From SAR86 cluster bacterium (GTDB lineage: Bacteria; Pseudomonadota; Gammaproteobacteria; Magnimaribacterales; TMED112), in contig JADHNL010000004.1 in the NCBI GenBank assembly GCA_016779525.1, positions 1 to 50,710 on the forward strand: a stretch of 50,710 bases of DNA, written 5' to 3'. The notes beneath the pieces are model-generated. The model was not told the origin of the DNA, ran no database searches, and worked only from the letters and a program-made list of their open reading frames with translations. Each line of letters opens with the position of its first letter. Within the stretch, counting starts at the first letter, position 1. This document shows, piece by piece, positions 11,568-24,464 of this stretch. The translations under genes were made by a program, and so were the position numbers.

Positions 11568-13359
11568 CTAGTTTTTTTAGGTGTATTGAAATAACGCTTA
11601 GGGCTGCTGGGGTTATGCCTTCCATCAACGAGGCCTCGTAAAGGTTTGTTGGTTTTTGTGTGTTAAGTTTTTCTTGAAGTTCTGCAGAAAGGCCAACAAC
11701 CTCTCTGTAGTCAAAAATTATTCCCAGCTGAAATTCCTCTAGGTTTTTCATTTTATTAATTTCTCTGTTTTGTTTTTCAACATAACCAGAGTACCTGACA
11801 TCGTAATAAACCTCTCTAAATAATGGGCTTGATTCCTTCACCAATGTTTTGATTTGCATTTCAGAAAAATCATTTCTTTTACAAAGCTGCTCTGCTGTTT
11901 TTGGTTCGTTGTTAATTTTTGTCTTTGTGTTTCTTAGGGTTTTTAGTATTGTGTTTTTACTGTCCTTTTTTTCGTTGAAGGTGATTTGTCTGTGTTCGTC
12001 GATAATTCCAAAACTCATCGCTTGATCAAACATTCTTTCGTCGGCATTGTTTTGTCTAAGCAAAAGCCTGTGTTCAGCTCTTGAAGTGAACATTCTGTAT
12101 GGCTCGCTTACACCAAACCGTGTTAGATCGTCCACCAATACCCCCAAATAACTTGTTTGTCTTTGTGGTATCCAGAGATTCTTTTTGGTTATTTTTAAAC
12201 AGGCGTTAATGCCAGCAATAATGCCTTGTGCAGCTGCTTCTTCATAGCCTGTTGTGCCATTGATTTGACCGGCCAGGTAAAGGTTTTCAGATTTCTTTAG
12301 TCTTAGGGTTTTTTCAAGATTCCTTGGGTCGATGTAGTCGTACTCTACTGCGTAGCCGTATTGATGAATTTCCGCATTTTCAAAACCTTTAATCGAACGA
12401 ACATATTCAAGCTGAACGTCGCTTGGCAGGCTGGTTGAAATACCATTTGGGTATATCCAGTCCGAGCTTATGCCTTCTGGTTCCACGAATATCTGGTGGC
12501 TATCTTTCTGAGAAAACCTTGTGATTTTATCTTCGATTGATGGACAGTATCTTGGTCCAACACCACTAATAAGCCCTGAATACATGGCTGATTTTTTAAT
12601 GTTTTTTTTAATTATTTTGTGGGTATGTGTGTTGGTTTTTGTAATGTGGCATATTGTCTGTTCTGGGTGTTTGTTTTTATTCCCCATAAATGACATGAAT
12701 AAATCTTCTTCGCCAGGTTGCTCCTCCATAACTGAAAAATCGATTGTTTTCTTTGATAGGCGTGGGGGTGTGCCTGTTTTTAGTCTGCCTAGTTTTAGGT
12801 TCTTTTTTGAAAAAAACTTTTCCAACCCTGAAGCATTTTTCTCGTCAATTCTGCCCCCCTTTCTTTGCTCATCTCCAATAAGAATTGATCCATTTAAAAA
12901 TGTGCCTGTTGTAAGAACGAATGCTTTTGCATTATATGTGTTGCTTATCCCAATGGCTGTTGTTACCTCTCCGCTCTTTTCTTCAAAATCTACAACTTCA
13001 TCCTCAAAGACTTGTATGTTGGTTTCTGCAATTTTGTTTTGGATGGATTTTTCGTAAAGCAGCTTGTCTGTTTGCGCTCTTGTTGCTTGAACAGCCGGTC
13101 CTTTTTTTTTGTTAAGCGTTTTGAACTGTATCCCTGAAAGGTCAGTTGCTTCACACATATACCCTCCAAGCGCATCAACTTCTTTAGCTAAATGAGATTT
13201 ACCAATACCCCCTATTGCTGGATTGCATGACATTCTACCAATCTTCAACTTATCGAGCGTAACCAAAGCAACACTCAAACCAAACCTATAGCCAACAAGT
13301 GCAGCCTCAACACCAGCATGCCCTCCACCTATTACTAATAAATCAAACTTATTATTCAT
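11548..13359 (-). CDS. mnmG: tRNA uridine-34 5-carboxymethylaminomethyl enzyme MnmG
   Basis: MnmG (GidA) is the FAD and NADH partner of MnmE that builds cmnm5U at the wobble position. The dinucleotide fold [19 protein letters not shown] begins at residue 6, and the family signatures [34 protein letters not shown], and the later [15 protein letters not shown] with GINAC are all present (each given in short pieces). From ATG at 13359 it has 603 residues, a little under the usual 629. A TTG at 13404 is in frame but would add 15 Lys/Asn-rich residues not expected in the family. It is the first gene of mnmG-rsmG-parA-parB; mnmE lies 185 bases upstream. Confidence 0.96.
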   Translation of the reverse strand: MNNKFDLLVIGGGHAGVEAALVGYRFGLSVALVTLDKLKIGRMSCNPAIGGIGKSHLAKEVDALGGYMCEATDLSGIQFKTLNKKKGPAVQATRAQTDKLLYEKSIQNKIAETNIQVFEDEVVDFEEKSGEVTTAIGISNTYNAKAFVLTTGTFLNGSILIGDEQRKGGRIDEKNASGLEKFFSKKNLKLGRLKTGTPPRLSKKTIDFSVMEEQPGEEDLFMSFMGNKNKHPEQTICHITKTNTHTHKIIKKNIKKSAMYSGLISGVGPRYCPSIEDKITRFSQKDSHQIFVEPEGISSDWIYPNGISTSLPSDVQLEYVRSIKGFENAEIHQYGYAVEYDYIDPRNLEKTLRLKKSENLYLAGQINGTTGYEEAAAQGIIAGINACLKITKKNLWIPQRQTSYLGVLVDDLTRFGVSEPYRMFTSRAEHRLLLRQNNADERMFDQAMSFGIIDEHRQITFNEKKDSKNTILKTLRNTKTKINNEPKTAEQLCKRNDFSEMQIKTLVKESSPLFREVYYDVRYSGYVEKQNREINKMKNLEEFQLGIIFDYREVVGLSAELQEKLNTQKPTNLYEASLMEGITPAALSVISIHLKKLDVIRAS

Positions 13360-13544
13360 ATTATGTTTATTGTTTTTATTAAGGGGTCCTTTTTTTGTGC
13401 ACAACGTCAGAATTATATATTTTTATAGGCCTTTCAGACAAATCAAACCACACAAGACACTTGTTCATAACCTCTGCATTGTTAATGGTTTTGGTGTTGA
13501 TGGAATGTAGATAAAAAAGAACACACAACCAATCCACAAGCAAA
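13360..13544. other. Largest intergenic gap (mnmG-mnmE), possible regulatory or origin DNA
   Basis: This 185-base AT-rich gap is the longest non-coding stretch in the window. It holds the mnmG promoter and a few sequences two mismatches from a DnaA box, such as TTGTGCACA at about 13396-13404 and CAATCCACA at about 13530-13538 (both directions considered). A 29-codon minus-strand open frame (13379-13468, starting MNKCLVWF) also fits in it. In Enterobacteria oriC lies next to mnmG, so an origin here is conceivable but unproven. Confidence 0.25.
13412..13441 (-). promoter_or_regulatory. Candidate promoter of mnmG-rsmG-parA-parB
   Basis: On the minus strand TTGTCT (13441-13436), an 18-base spacer and a perfect TATAAT (13417-13412) form a plausible sigma70 promoter. 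Transcription would begin near 13405, giving a leader of about 46 bases before the mnmG ATG. This is the only clear promoter in the window with a leader of ordinary length. Confidence 0.55.
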
Positions 13545-14837
13545 CTACTTGCCTATACAAAAATTTTGAAATATCTCATCTAGAATTTTTTCGTTGCTAA
13601 AGTCTCCGTAAATATCTTTGATTAGTGCCAGCACATCTCTTAAGTCTTGAGCTGTTTTTTCAAATAAATCTTCCCCACAAGGTTTATTTGAGAGCACCTG
13701 AACAGCTAGTGATAAATTTTTATAAATTCTTTCTGACACCAAGTGATAATTGCTATCCGTTTTAACTCTTTTTTTAATCTCTTTCACCAACAGATCTATT
13801 CCTTCTCCAGTCTTTGCAGAAAGGGTTAAATCACAATTTTCAGAAAAACCTTTTTTTATTTTATCTACCTTATTTCCAACCCAAATTTCGCAAACAGGCC
13901 TTCTTTTCTCTAAATCACTCAAATCACTCACCCAAACAACAATATCAGCATTTTTGACAGCGTCAGATGTTCTTTTTATGCCAGCAAGCTCTATTTTTGA
14001 GGATGTGTTTCTAATGCCAGCAGTATCACCAATTTCAACCTCAACACCACTCAAATATAAATCTCCTTTAACAACATCTCTTGTTGTTCCAGGCCTGCTT
14101 GAAACAATTGCAACATCATTACCAACAAGCTGGTTGAATAGAGAAGATTTTCCAACATTGGGCTTGCCCACCAACACAACTTTTGGTTTTAAAACTTTTT
14201 GAGTGATTGGTCTGTAGTTCATAAGAATTTCACCCAACCCATTACTTAAGCGGCTCAAACCATCCAACACCTCTTGCCCACCAACCTCGTACACATCTTC
14301 TTCATCAGAGAAATCGATCTGAGACTCAACAGAAACCAGCAACTTTTCGCAAAAAACCAAGGATTCCATTATTTTGTTTGCCAACAAACCAGAGCGAAAA
14401 GAGTTCATAGCCGCAAGATCGTTTAAAGACCTGGCTTCAATACCAAGAGAAATTGCCTCTGCTTGATCAAGTGTTATTTTTTCATTGAGATATGCCCTTT
14501 TGCTAAATTCTCCTCTTTCTGCTTCTCTTACCCCCAACCCTTCCAACCAAGAACATATGGCCGAAACAATTATGGGGTTTCCGTGACAATGAATTTCTAT
14601 AACATTTTCACCAGTATAAGAATTAGGAGAAGGAAAAAACAAAAACAAACATTGATCAGAAAAACTCGGCAACTTTAAGGTTTTTACACAAAGATTAGCA
14701 GACCCCTTGTCAGACCAAACATATGATTCGAGATCTTTTGGAAGGGCTTTTCCACTAACCCTTATTACTGATATTGCTGACCTTCCTGATGGGGTTGCAA
14801 GACCATATATTGAATCAGGTTTACTATTAACCGCCAC
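13545..14837 (-). CDS. mnmE: tRNA modification GTPase MnmE, non-AUG start
   Basis: MnmE (TrmE) is the K+-activated GTPase that works with MnmG on wobble uridine. IYGLATPSGRSAISVIRVSG is the N-terminal folate-binding domain; the G domain shows GKPNVGKSSLFN, DTAGIR and NKVDK; the C-terminus is FCIGK with the conserved Cys. No ATG lies near the proper N-terminus. I place the start at GTG 14837, which leaves nine residues before the conserved Ile as in relatives; GTG 14843 and TTG 14858 are alternatives. All of them lie over the Gly-rich tail of yidC, so mnmE overlaps yidC by at least 11 bases. Identity is certain, the start is not. Confidence 0.93.
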   Translation of the reverse strand: MAVNSKPDSIYGLATPSGRSAISVIRVSGKALPKDLESYVWSDKGSANLCVKTLKLPSFSDQCLFLFFPSPNSYTGENVIEIHCHGNPIIVSAICSWLEGLGVREAERGEFSKRAYLNEKITLDQAEAISLGIEARSLNDLAAMNSFRSGLLANKIMESLVFCEKLLVSVESQIDFSDEEDVYEVGGQEVLDGLSRLSNGLGEILMNYRPITQKVLKPKVVLVGKPNVGKSSLFNQLVGNDVAIVSSRPGTTRDVVKGDLYLSGVEVEIGDTAGIRNTSSKIELAGIKRTSDAVKNADIVVWVSDLSDLEKRRPVCEIWVGNKVDKIKKGFSENCDLTLSAKTGEGIDLLVKEIKKRVKTDSNYHLVSERIYKNLSLAVQVLSNKPCGEDLFEKTAQDLRDVLALIKDIYGDFSNEKILDEIFQNFCIGK

Positions 14838-16335
14838 CGCCACCAGTGCTTGGTTCAACTCTTCCCATAATTATCATCTGCGGAACAATAGATAAAACCA
14901 TATTTACGACTGAATATATAACAACCCCAGCCGGCATAAATAAAAATATTACAGTTATCATTGGTGGAAATACCACCATCATTTGTTGTGCAATTTGGGC
15001 TTGCATGCCTTGAGTTTGTGGGGGTTTTGGCATCATTTTTTGGGAAGCATACATCATTAGACCCATTAAAACAGGTGCTATAAATAGTGGGTCGGACTCT
15101 GCTAGGTCAGGTATCCATAAAAAAGACTCTCCCCGAAACTCAAAAGCTTCTCTTGTAACCCAAAACATAGCAATAAATATTGGTAGTTGGGCAAACAAAG
15201 GCAAACACCCAGCAGCTGGATTAAATTTCTCTTTTCTGTATAGGCTCATCATCTCCATGCCAAGCTTTTGTTGGTCATTTTTGTAGGTTTGTTGAATTTC
15301 CTGCAGCTTGGGCTGAAGCTTCCTCATCTGAACCATGGACTTAATTTGCATTATCTGAAGAGGCGACAAGGCAAGCTTAAATAGCACCGTAAGCAAAACA
15401 ATAGAGATACCCCAGTCTTGTACAAAACCATATAAAAAGTTCATTACAACTATAAAGAACTCTCCTATCCCAAACACAAAACCCAAGTCCAGGTTGTACT
15501 TAAAGTGGGGGGCTACCACCTCAAGAACTTCTTTTTTCTTTGGACCAAAAAAAATGCTGGTTTTGTTTAAATACTCACCACTTGAAGAGGTAACTTGTTC
15601 TTCAAAACCAAACCTATAAACACCGTTAGAGTCTGCAGGATACATTGATATTTTCTGCATGTTTTCTTTATCAAACACAGAGACAACAAAATGTTTTTGA
15701 GAATGTCCAACCCAGTGCCCAAGATATTCTTTTTTTGCCTTAATAAAGGTAAGCGATTCATCTTTAAAAGCATCCTCGCTTGTGCTAAATGCCAAATGGT
15801 CTCTTGAAAACGAGGTGCCATAATCTACTGATTTTTTTCCATTACGATAAAATGTTTTAAAAAAATTAATAGAACCATAACCAGGAACTGCCAACAACAA
15901 TTCATCAAATATCTCTAAAACATAATTGTCTGAAAGGTTGAATGTTTTTTTAAGCTTATTGTTAGCAGCATCTTCAGCCACCAGCACCAAGCTGCTTGAA
16001 GTGAGCTCTTCGACCACAAAAACCTCAGACGAAAACCCAGAGACAGAGGTCTTGAAATAAAAAGTCAACAACTCATCGTCTGACATTAGCCTTGTTTTAT
16101 AAAGCCCATTTCTTTCATTTTTTTCTGCAAGAAAAACCTCTTTAACAGAACCATCTCTTTGATCAACATAAATTTCTAGGAAATCATTTGAAATTTTTTG
16201 ATATTGGCTGTCATTTGTTTGCACAGCTAGAGAGGTGTTGAGTTTATTTTCTTTATTGATGTTTTCCCAGTCAAAAACCAACAACAAAACAAAAACAAAA
16301 GTTAATGCTAAAAAAACAATCCTTGGACTAAACAT
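14827..16335 (-). CDS. yidC: Membrane protein insertase YidC
   Basis: YidC inserts and folds inner-membrane proteins alone or with SecYEG. Residues about 6-22 form the N-terminal membrane anchor, followed by a large periplasmic domain (to about residue 320) and the conserved five-helix core: GWGISIVLLT-like WGISIVLLTVLFKLALSPL, the cytoplasmic coiled hairpin with MRKLQPKLQEIQQTYKND, NPAAGCLPLFAQLPIFIAMF and MPAGVVIYSVVNMVLSIVPQ. The hydrophilic-groove Arg corresponds to a Lys/Arg-bearing helix 1 here (FKLALSPLQIMQIK). At 502 residues it is shorter than E. coli YidC (548). It overlaps rnpA by 8 bases; yidD, usually between them, is missing. The tail ends in five glycines. Confidence 0.95.
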   Translation of the reverse strand: MFSPRIVFLALTFVFVLLLVFDWENINKENKLNTSLAVQTNDSQYQKISNDFLEIYVDQRDGSVKEVFLAEKNERNGLYKTRLMSDDELLTFYFKTSVSGFSSEVFVVEELTSSSLVLVAEDAANNKLKKTFNLSDNYVLEIFDELLLAVPGYGSINFFKTFYRNGKKSVDYGTSFSRDHLAFSTSEDAFKDESLTFIKAKKEYLGHWVGHSQKHFVVSVFDKENMQKISMYPADSNGVYRFGFEEQVTSSSGEYLNKTSIFFGPKKKEVLEVVAPHFKYNLDLGFVFGIGEFFIVVMNFLYGFVQDWGISIVLLTVLFKLALSPLQIMQIKSMVQMRKLQPKLQEIQQTYKNDQQKLGMEMMSLYRKEKFNPAAGCLPLFAQLPIFIAMFWVTREAFEFRGESFLWIPDLAESDPLFIAPVLMGLMMYASQKMMPKPPQTQGMQAQIAQQMMVVFPPMITVIFLFMPAGVVIYSVVNMVLSIVPQMIIMGRVEPSTGGGGG

Positions 16336-16645
16336 TTTTAAAATAATTTTCTAGGGCTTTTTCGAAATCCACTAAATTTGAGTTAAATTTTACCAAAAAA
16401 TGTTTATTAAAGGAGCGGTCTGATGATTTTCTATAAATTTCTTTCACCACCCTACGCAGACGATTTCTTTCTACAGAGCTGCCAACAACCTTTTTTGGAA
16501 TCGAAACTAAAATAGCCCCCACTTCAACCCTTCCAGACTCAAACACCACCAAACCATCACAAATATTTTCTCTGCTCCAAGAAAACATCTCTTTTGAAAT
16601 TTTCTTTAGTTTATTTTTTTTGTTAAGAGCTGGTGCTTTAGGCAT
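16328..16645 (-). CDS. rnpA: Ribonuclease P protein component
   Basis: RnpA is the protein cofactor of RNase P, which trims tRNA 5' leaders. The family signature is RNRLRRVVKEIYR (about residues 59-71), and SWSRENICDGLVVFESGR with AILVSIPKKVVGSSV fits the preceding strands. The length of 105 is slightly short of the usual 110-130. It begins 6 bases after rpmH, the universal rpmH-rnpA pairing, and overlaps yidC by 8 bases. Confidence 0.93.
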   Translation of the reverse strand: MPKAPALNKKNKLKKISKEMFSWSRENICDGLVVFESGRVEVGAILVSIPKKVVGSSVERNRLRRVVKEIYRKSSDRSFNKHFLVKFNSNLVDFEKALENYFKNV

Positions 16646-16651
16646 TTACAG

Positions 16652-16786
16652 CTATACAGAAAGTGTCTTTCTTCCTTTTGCACGTCTATTTGATAGTACA
16701 GCTCTACCGGCTTTTGTTGACATTCTTTCTCTGAAGCCGTGTGTTCGTTTTCTTTTTATGTTTGTTACTTTTAGAGTTCTTTTCAT
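16652..16786 (-). CDS. rpmH: 50S ribosomal protein L34
   Basis: This 44-residue basic protein starts [20 protein letters not shown] and ends [11 protein letters not shown], which matches L34 across its full length ([23 protein letters not shown]). It is a structural component of the large ribosomal subunit. It is divergent from dnaA with an 80-base gap and is followed by rnpA after 6 bases. A perfect DnaA box lies two bases before its start codon, so DnaA binding may repress it. TATATT about 30 bases upstream could be its -10. Confidence 0.97.
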   Translation of the reverse strand: MKRTLKVTNIKRKRTHGFRERMSTKAGRAVLSNRRAKGRKTLSV

Positions 16787-16788
16787 TT

Positions 16789-16797
16789 TTATCCACA
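16789..16797 (+). promoter_or_regulatory. DnaA box
   Basis: TTATCCACA is a perfect match to the consensus high-affinity DnaA box. It lies in the 80-base rpmH-dnaA gap, a location used for oriC or dnaA autoregulation in pseudomonads. It is the only perfect copy I noticed in the window, so it looks more like an autoregulatory site than a full origin. Confidence 0.7.
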
Positions 16798-16815
16798 GGT
16801 TTTTAACAAAAAACC
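16798..16815. other. Hairpin-forming inverted repeat in the rpmH leader
   Basis: GGTTTTTAACAAAAAACC has 7-base arms around a 4-base loop, directly next to the DnaA box. It lies in the 5' leader expected for rpmH. It could be a weak structure in the L34 leader or simply AT-rich origin-proximal DNA. Confidence 0.3.
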
Positions 16816-16848
16816 AATATACTTGTTACATGTTTTTAAAAGCTTAAG

Positions 16849-16857
16849 TATTATAAA
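16849..16857 (+). promoter_or_regulatory. Candidate -10 of dnaA
   Basis: TATTATAAA contains overlapping -10-like hexamers TATTAT (16849-16854) and TATAAA (16852-16857), ending 12 and 9 bases before the dnaA ATG. No Shine-Dalgarno follows. A TTACAT 17 bases upstream of the first hexamer is a poor -35. Confidence 0.4.
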
Positions 16858-16866
16858 CTTATCGCG

Positions 16867-18165
16867 ATGTCTAACAAGCTTTCTACAGTAAATATTTTTA
16901 ACAAGAGTGTGCAAGAGCTGCAAAAACAATTAAATTCAACTGAATTTAACTCTTGGATTAAGCCCCTAGAGTTTGATTTGAAAGAGAACAACTTTAATAT
17001 TTATGCCCCCAATAGTTTTGTAGAGGATTTTTTTAAGAAAAAATATCTACCAACAATAACCAGCTTTTTAGAAAATCACATAGGCAGAAACAAATTTATA
17101 CTAAATGTATCGATTAGCGAAGAGCAACCGAAATCTCCAAACACAACAGGATTAAATAGGCTTTATACTTTTGATACTTTTGTTGAAGGAAAATCCAACC
17201 AAATTGCACTTGCAGCAGCCAAACAAGTAGCAGAGCAAGCTGCAAACACAGAGTACAACCCTCTTTTTCTATATGGGGGTGTGGGGCTCGGAAAAACACA
17301 CCTTATGCATTCTATTGGGAACAGCCTGTTACAAGAAAGGCCAAATGCAAAAATATGTTATGTCCACTCAGAGAGGTTTGTTAGCGACATGGTAAAAGCT
17401 TTACAGCTTGGTGCAATTAATGAGTTTAAAAAATTCTACAGAAACCTTAATGCACTATTAATTGACGACATTCAATTTTTTGCTGGCAAAGAGCAATCAC
17501 AAGAAGAGCTCTTCCATACCTTTAATAGCCTTATAGAGGCTGGAAATTTAATGATTTTCTCATGTGACAGATACCCAAAAGAAATAGAGGGCCTTGAGGA
17601 AAGGCTGAAATCAAGGTTTGGTTGGGGCCTTTCTGTAGTTATTGATCCACCAGCCCTTGAAACAAGAGCTGCAATTCTTTTGAAAAAAGCTGAAGATATG
17701 AACCTAAGCTTACCCGATGATTGTGCTTTTTTTATTGCCCAACAAGTTAAATCAAATGTTAGGGAGCTTGAGGGTGCCTTGAAAAGGGTGGCTGCCAATG
17801 CAAAATTTGCCAAAACAGATATTGATATAAACCTCATTAAGGAGTCATTAAGAGACGTTCTAGCTATACAGGCTAAAATGGTTACAATCTCAAATATCCA
17901 GAGGGTTGTGGCTGATTATTACAATATAAAAATGAGTGACCTTCTTTCAAAAAGAAGAAACAGATCAATTACCAGACCAAGACAGTTGGCTATGGCTCTC
18001 TCCAAAGAACTTACTAATCATAGTTTACCTGAGATTGGAGAGGCTTTTGGTGGAAGAGACCACACCACAGTTATACACGCTTGTGAAAAAACGAAAGAAT
18101 TAAAGCTATCAAACCTTGAAATCGATGAGGATTATAGGAAACTAAGAAGAAGCTTATCTGCCTGA
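16867..18165 (+). CDS. dnaA: Chromosomal replication initiator DnaA
   Basis: DnaA binds DnaA boxes and melts the origin. Domain I (residues about 8-75, with [15 protein letters not shown]) is followed by a very short domain II linker of only about 15-20 residues, then the AAA+ domain with Walker [16 protein letters not shown], Walker [14 protein letters not shown], and domain IV with [20 protein letters not shown] and the DNA-binding signature [12 protein letters not shown]. Length 432 is shorter than E. coli (467) mainly because of the linker. dnaN follows after one base, forming dnaA-dnaN-recF-gyrB. Confidence 0.98.
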   Translation: MSNKLSTVNIFNKSVQELQKQLNSTEFNSWIKPLEFDLKENNFNIYAPNSFVEDFFKKKYLPTITSFLENHIGRNKFILNVSISEEQPKSPNTTGLNRLYTFDTFVEGKSNQIALAAAKQVAEQAANTEYNPLFLYGGVGLGKTHLMHSIGNSLLQERPNAKICYVHSERFVSDMVKALQLGAINEFKKFYRNLNALLIDDIQFFAGKEQSQEELFHTFNSLIEAGNLMIFSCDRYPKEIEGLEERLKSRFGWGLSVVIDPPALETRAAILLKKAEDMNLSLPDDCAFFIAQQVKSNVRELEGALKRVAANAKFAKTDIDINLIKESLRDVLAIQAKMVTISNIQRVVADYYNIKMSDLLSKRRNRSITRPRQLAMALSKELTNHSLPEIGEAFGGRDHTTVIHACEKTKELKLSNLEIDEDYRKLRRSLSA

Positions 18166-18166
18166 T

Positions 18167-19261
18167 ATGAAACTTAGTATCAACAAAGAACAAATAATTA
18201 ACCAACTTCAATCACTAGCAGCAGTCGCCGATAAAAAACAAACACTACCAATACTAAGCAATATTTTAATTAGGGCGGATGAAGAAGTAATCACTCTTAA
18301 GAGCACAGATCTAGAGGTAGAGCTTGAATTTGTAATACCCAATAAAAACCAAACTCCAGGCGAGATCACAATTCCAGCAAAAAAAATTTCAGACATTATC
18401 AAAGAACTTCCAGATGGACAAATTGATTTTGAATTAAATGATGACGCCTCAAAGCTTTTAATTAAATCATCATCAGGCAGATACAATCTTTCAACAATAT
18501 CGGCATCAGATTTTCCAGACTTTGATGTTGTCAAATCAGACCAAACATATAATATTCCATCAGAATCTTTTATAAATCTGATACAAAAAACCTCTTTTGC
18601 CATGGCAAACCAGGATTGGCGACACTACCTTAATGGATGCTTATTTCAGAAAAGTTTAAACGACCTGGTTATGGTTGCCACAGACGCTCATAGGCTTGCA
18701 ACATACATTATTCCACTTGAACAAGAAGGAGAGTTTTCTGGAATAATTCCAAGAAAATCTGTAATAGAGCTGCTAAAAATACTACCAAAGTCAAATGAAA
18801 ACATTTCATTTTATATAAACACAAACAACATTGTTTTTATGTCTAAAAATTTTACATTTAAATCAAAGCTTGTTGATGGAAATTATCCAAATTACAATCA
18901 AGTCATTCCAGCAGGAGAAGGTTTAGAGATTACTATTGAGAGAAAAAAACTATTGGACACACTTTCGAGGGTATCAGTTTTGTCTAGTGAAAAATTTAAG
19001 GGTGTAAAGTTGTGCACAAAAGGTGAAAGCTTAGAAGTTTCTGCACATAACCCTGAGCAAGAATCTGCTGAAGAGCTTGTTCCGCTTGTAAAAACAGCCG
19101 AAGGTTTTGATATTGCATTTAATGTAAATTATCTTAGAGAGGTTTTATCTAGTATAGAAGATGAAAACATCTCCATGGTTAGTTTTGGGCCAGACAAAAG
19201 CGCAATAATTAAAAGTTCAGACCTTGATCAAACACTTGTTTTAATGCCATTATTGCTTTAA
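18167..19261 (+). CDS. dnaN: DNA polymerase III sliding clamp (beta subunit)
   Basis: The beta clamp tethers DNA polymerase III and other replication and repair proteins to DNA. The 364-residue length, N-terminus MKLSINKEQIINQLQSLAAVADKKQTLPILSNILI, and C-terminus LDQTLVLMPLLL are typical (the end fits the family xxVhMPhRL). YNLSTISASDFPDFD and DWRHYLNGCLF are conserved segments at the domain boundaries. It starts one base after dnaA stops, and recF begins on the base after its own stop. Confidence 0.97.
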   Translation: MKLSINKEQIINQLQSLAAVADKKQTLPILSNILIRADEEVITLKSTDLEVELEFVIPNKNQTPGEITIPAKKISDIIKELPDGQIDFELNDDASKLLIKSSSGRYNLSTISASDFPDFDVVKSDQTYNIPSESFINLIQKTSFAMANQDWRHYLNGCLFQKSLNDLVMVATDAHRLATYIIPLEQEGEFSGIIPRKSVIELLKILPKSNENISFYINTNNIVFMSKNFTFKSKLVDGNYPNYNQVIPAGEGLEITIERKKLLDTLSRVSVLSSEKFKGVKLCTKGESLEVSAHNPEQESAEELVPLVKTAEGFDIAFNVNYLREVLSSIEDENISMVSFGPDKSAIIKSSDLDQTLVLMPLLL

Positions 19262-23602
<4,341 letters not shown>

Positions 23603-23648
23603 TTAAATTCCTAAACTCAATAATTAAAGCTATTCTATTACTTTAAAA

Positions 23649-24464
23649 ATGTTTCTCATACTTTTTAAACTATTTTCTATTTTTCCACTCTTCCTTTTAA
23701 AAGCTATTGCCAGCTTATTTGCTCAATGTTTAATAATTTTTAGTTTATCTCCATACAGAATCACTAAAAAGAACATAAACTACTGCGGATTCAAGAACAA
23801 AAAACTTGCTCGCAACAGCATAAATATGACTGCTGAAACATTCCTTGAATACCCATATATATGGGGTAATCCAAGAAATTATCATAAATTACTCGAACAC
23901 AATGAAGAGCTTCATCAAATATCACAATCTGATAAGCCATCTTTGATATTTACACTACATATGGGTTGTGTAGATGTAATGCTTTTTCACTCTTCATACA
24001 ACCTTCCAAATTTAAATATTATTTATACTCCTGCAAAGAATAAAAATTTTGAGGATACTGTTCGAAAAATACGCCAGTCTATGGCAGCAAAACTTCATAC
24101 TGCTAATGTTAGTGGCATGAAAGAATTATACAAAAACTACCTAAATGGAGAGAATGTGATTGTTGCTTGTGATCTTGTACCGCATCACAAAGGAACGTAC
24201 TCAAAATTATTTAACAAGCCATGTTTTAGCATTGATCTAATTGAGAAGCTCTCAAAAAAAGATACTCATAATTTGCATTTTGTTTACTTAACGCATGGCA
24301 ATAATAAGAAATACAAATTTAATCTAGAAACGATTAACAGACCTATCTCAACAGATGAAATGAATAATTTTTTTGAAAAAGCCATTACCGAAGCACCGGA
24401 TCTCTATGGTTGGGAGTACAAAAAATTTAGAAAATTACAGGGAGAGGTTAAAAATATTTATTAA
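23649..24464 (+). CDS. LpxL/HtrB-family lipid A acyltransferase
   Basis: Proteins of this family add secondary acyl chains to lipid A at the inner membrane. Residues about 4-34 form a hydrophobic N-terminal anchor. HMGCVD (about residues 102-107) supplies the HxxxxD catalytic pair, and IVACDLVPHHKGTYSKLFNKPC resembles the family DQ-P-G-FFG-P region (in shortened quotation VIVACDLVPHHKG). At 271 residues it is shorter than LpxL (about 306) and divergent. The gene sits next to glyRS as an acyltransferase gene does in pseudomonads. It converges on trkH with a shared TTAA stop. Which acyl chain it transfers cannot be told. Confidence 0.75.
   Translation: MFLILFKLFSIFPLFLLKAIASLFAQCLIIFSLSPYRITKKNINYCGFKNKKLARNSINMTAETFLEYPYIWGNPRNYHKLLEHNEELHQISQSDKPSLIFTLHMGCVDVMLFHSSYNLPNLNIIYTPAKNKNFEDTVRKIRQSMAAKLHTANVSGMKELYKNYLNGENVIVACDLVPHHKGTYSKLFNKPCFSIDLIEKLSKKDTHNLHFVYLTHGNNKKYKFNLETINRPISTDEMNNFFEKAITEAPDLYGWEYKKFRKLQGEVKNIY

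Noticed and set aside
12521..13057. 178-codon plus-strand open frame antisense to mnmG
   Set aside because: It lies wholly over an unmistakable mnmG and has no family features; T-rich antisense of an A/C-rich gene gives long open frames by chance.
16328..16645. A missed yidD frame between rnpA and yidC
   Set aside because: The two genes overlap by 8 bases, leaving no room.
18071..18085. TTATACAC sequence inside dnaA as a DnaA box
   Set aside because: It encodes the invariant TTVIHA of the DnaA signature and is one mismatch off, so protein conservation explains it.
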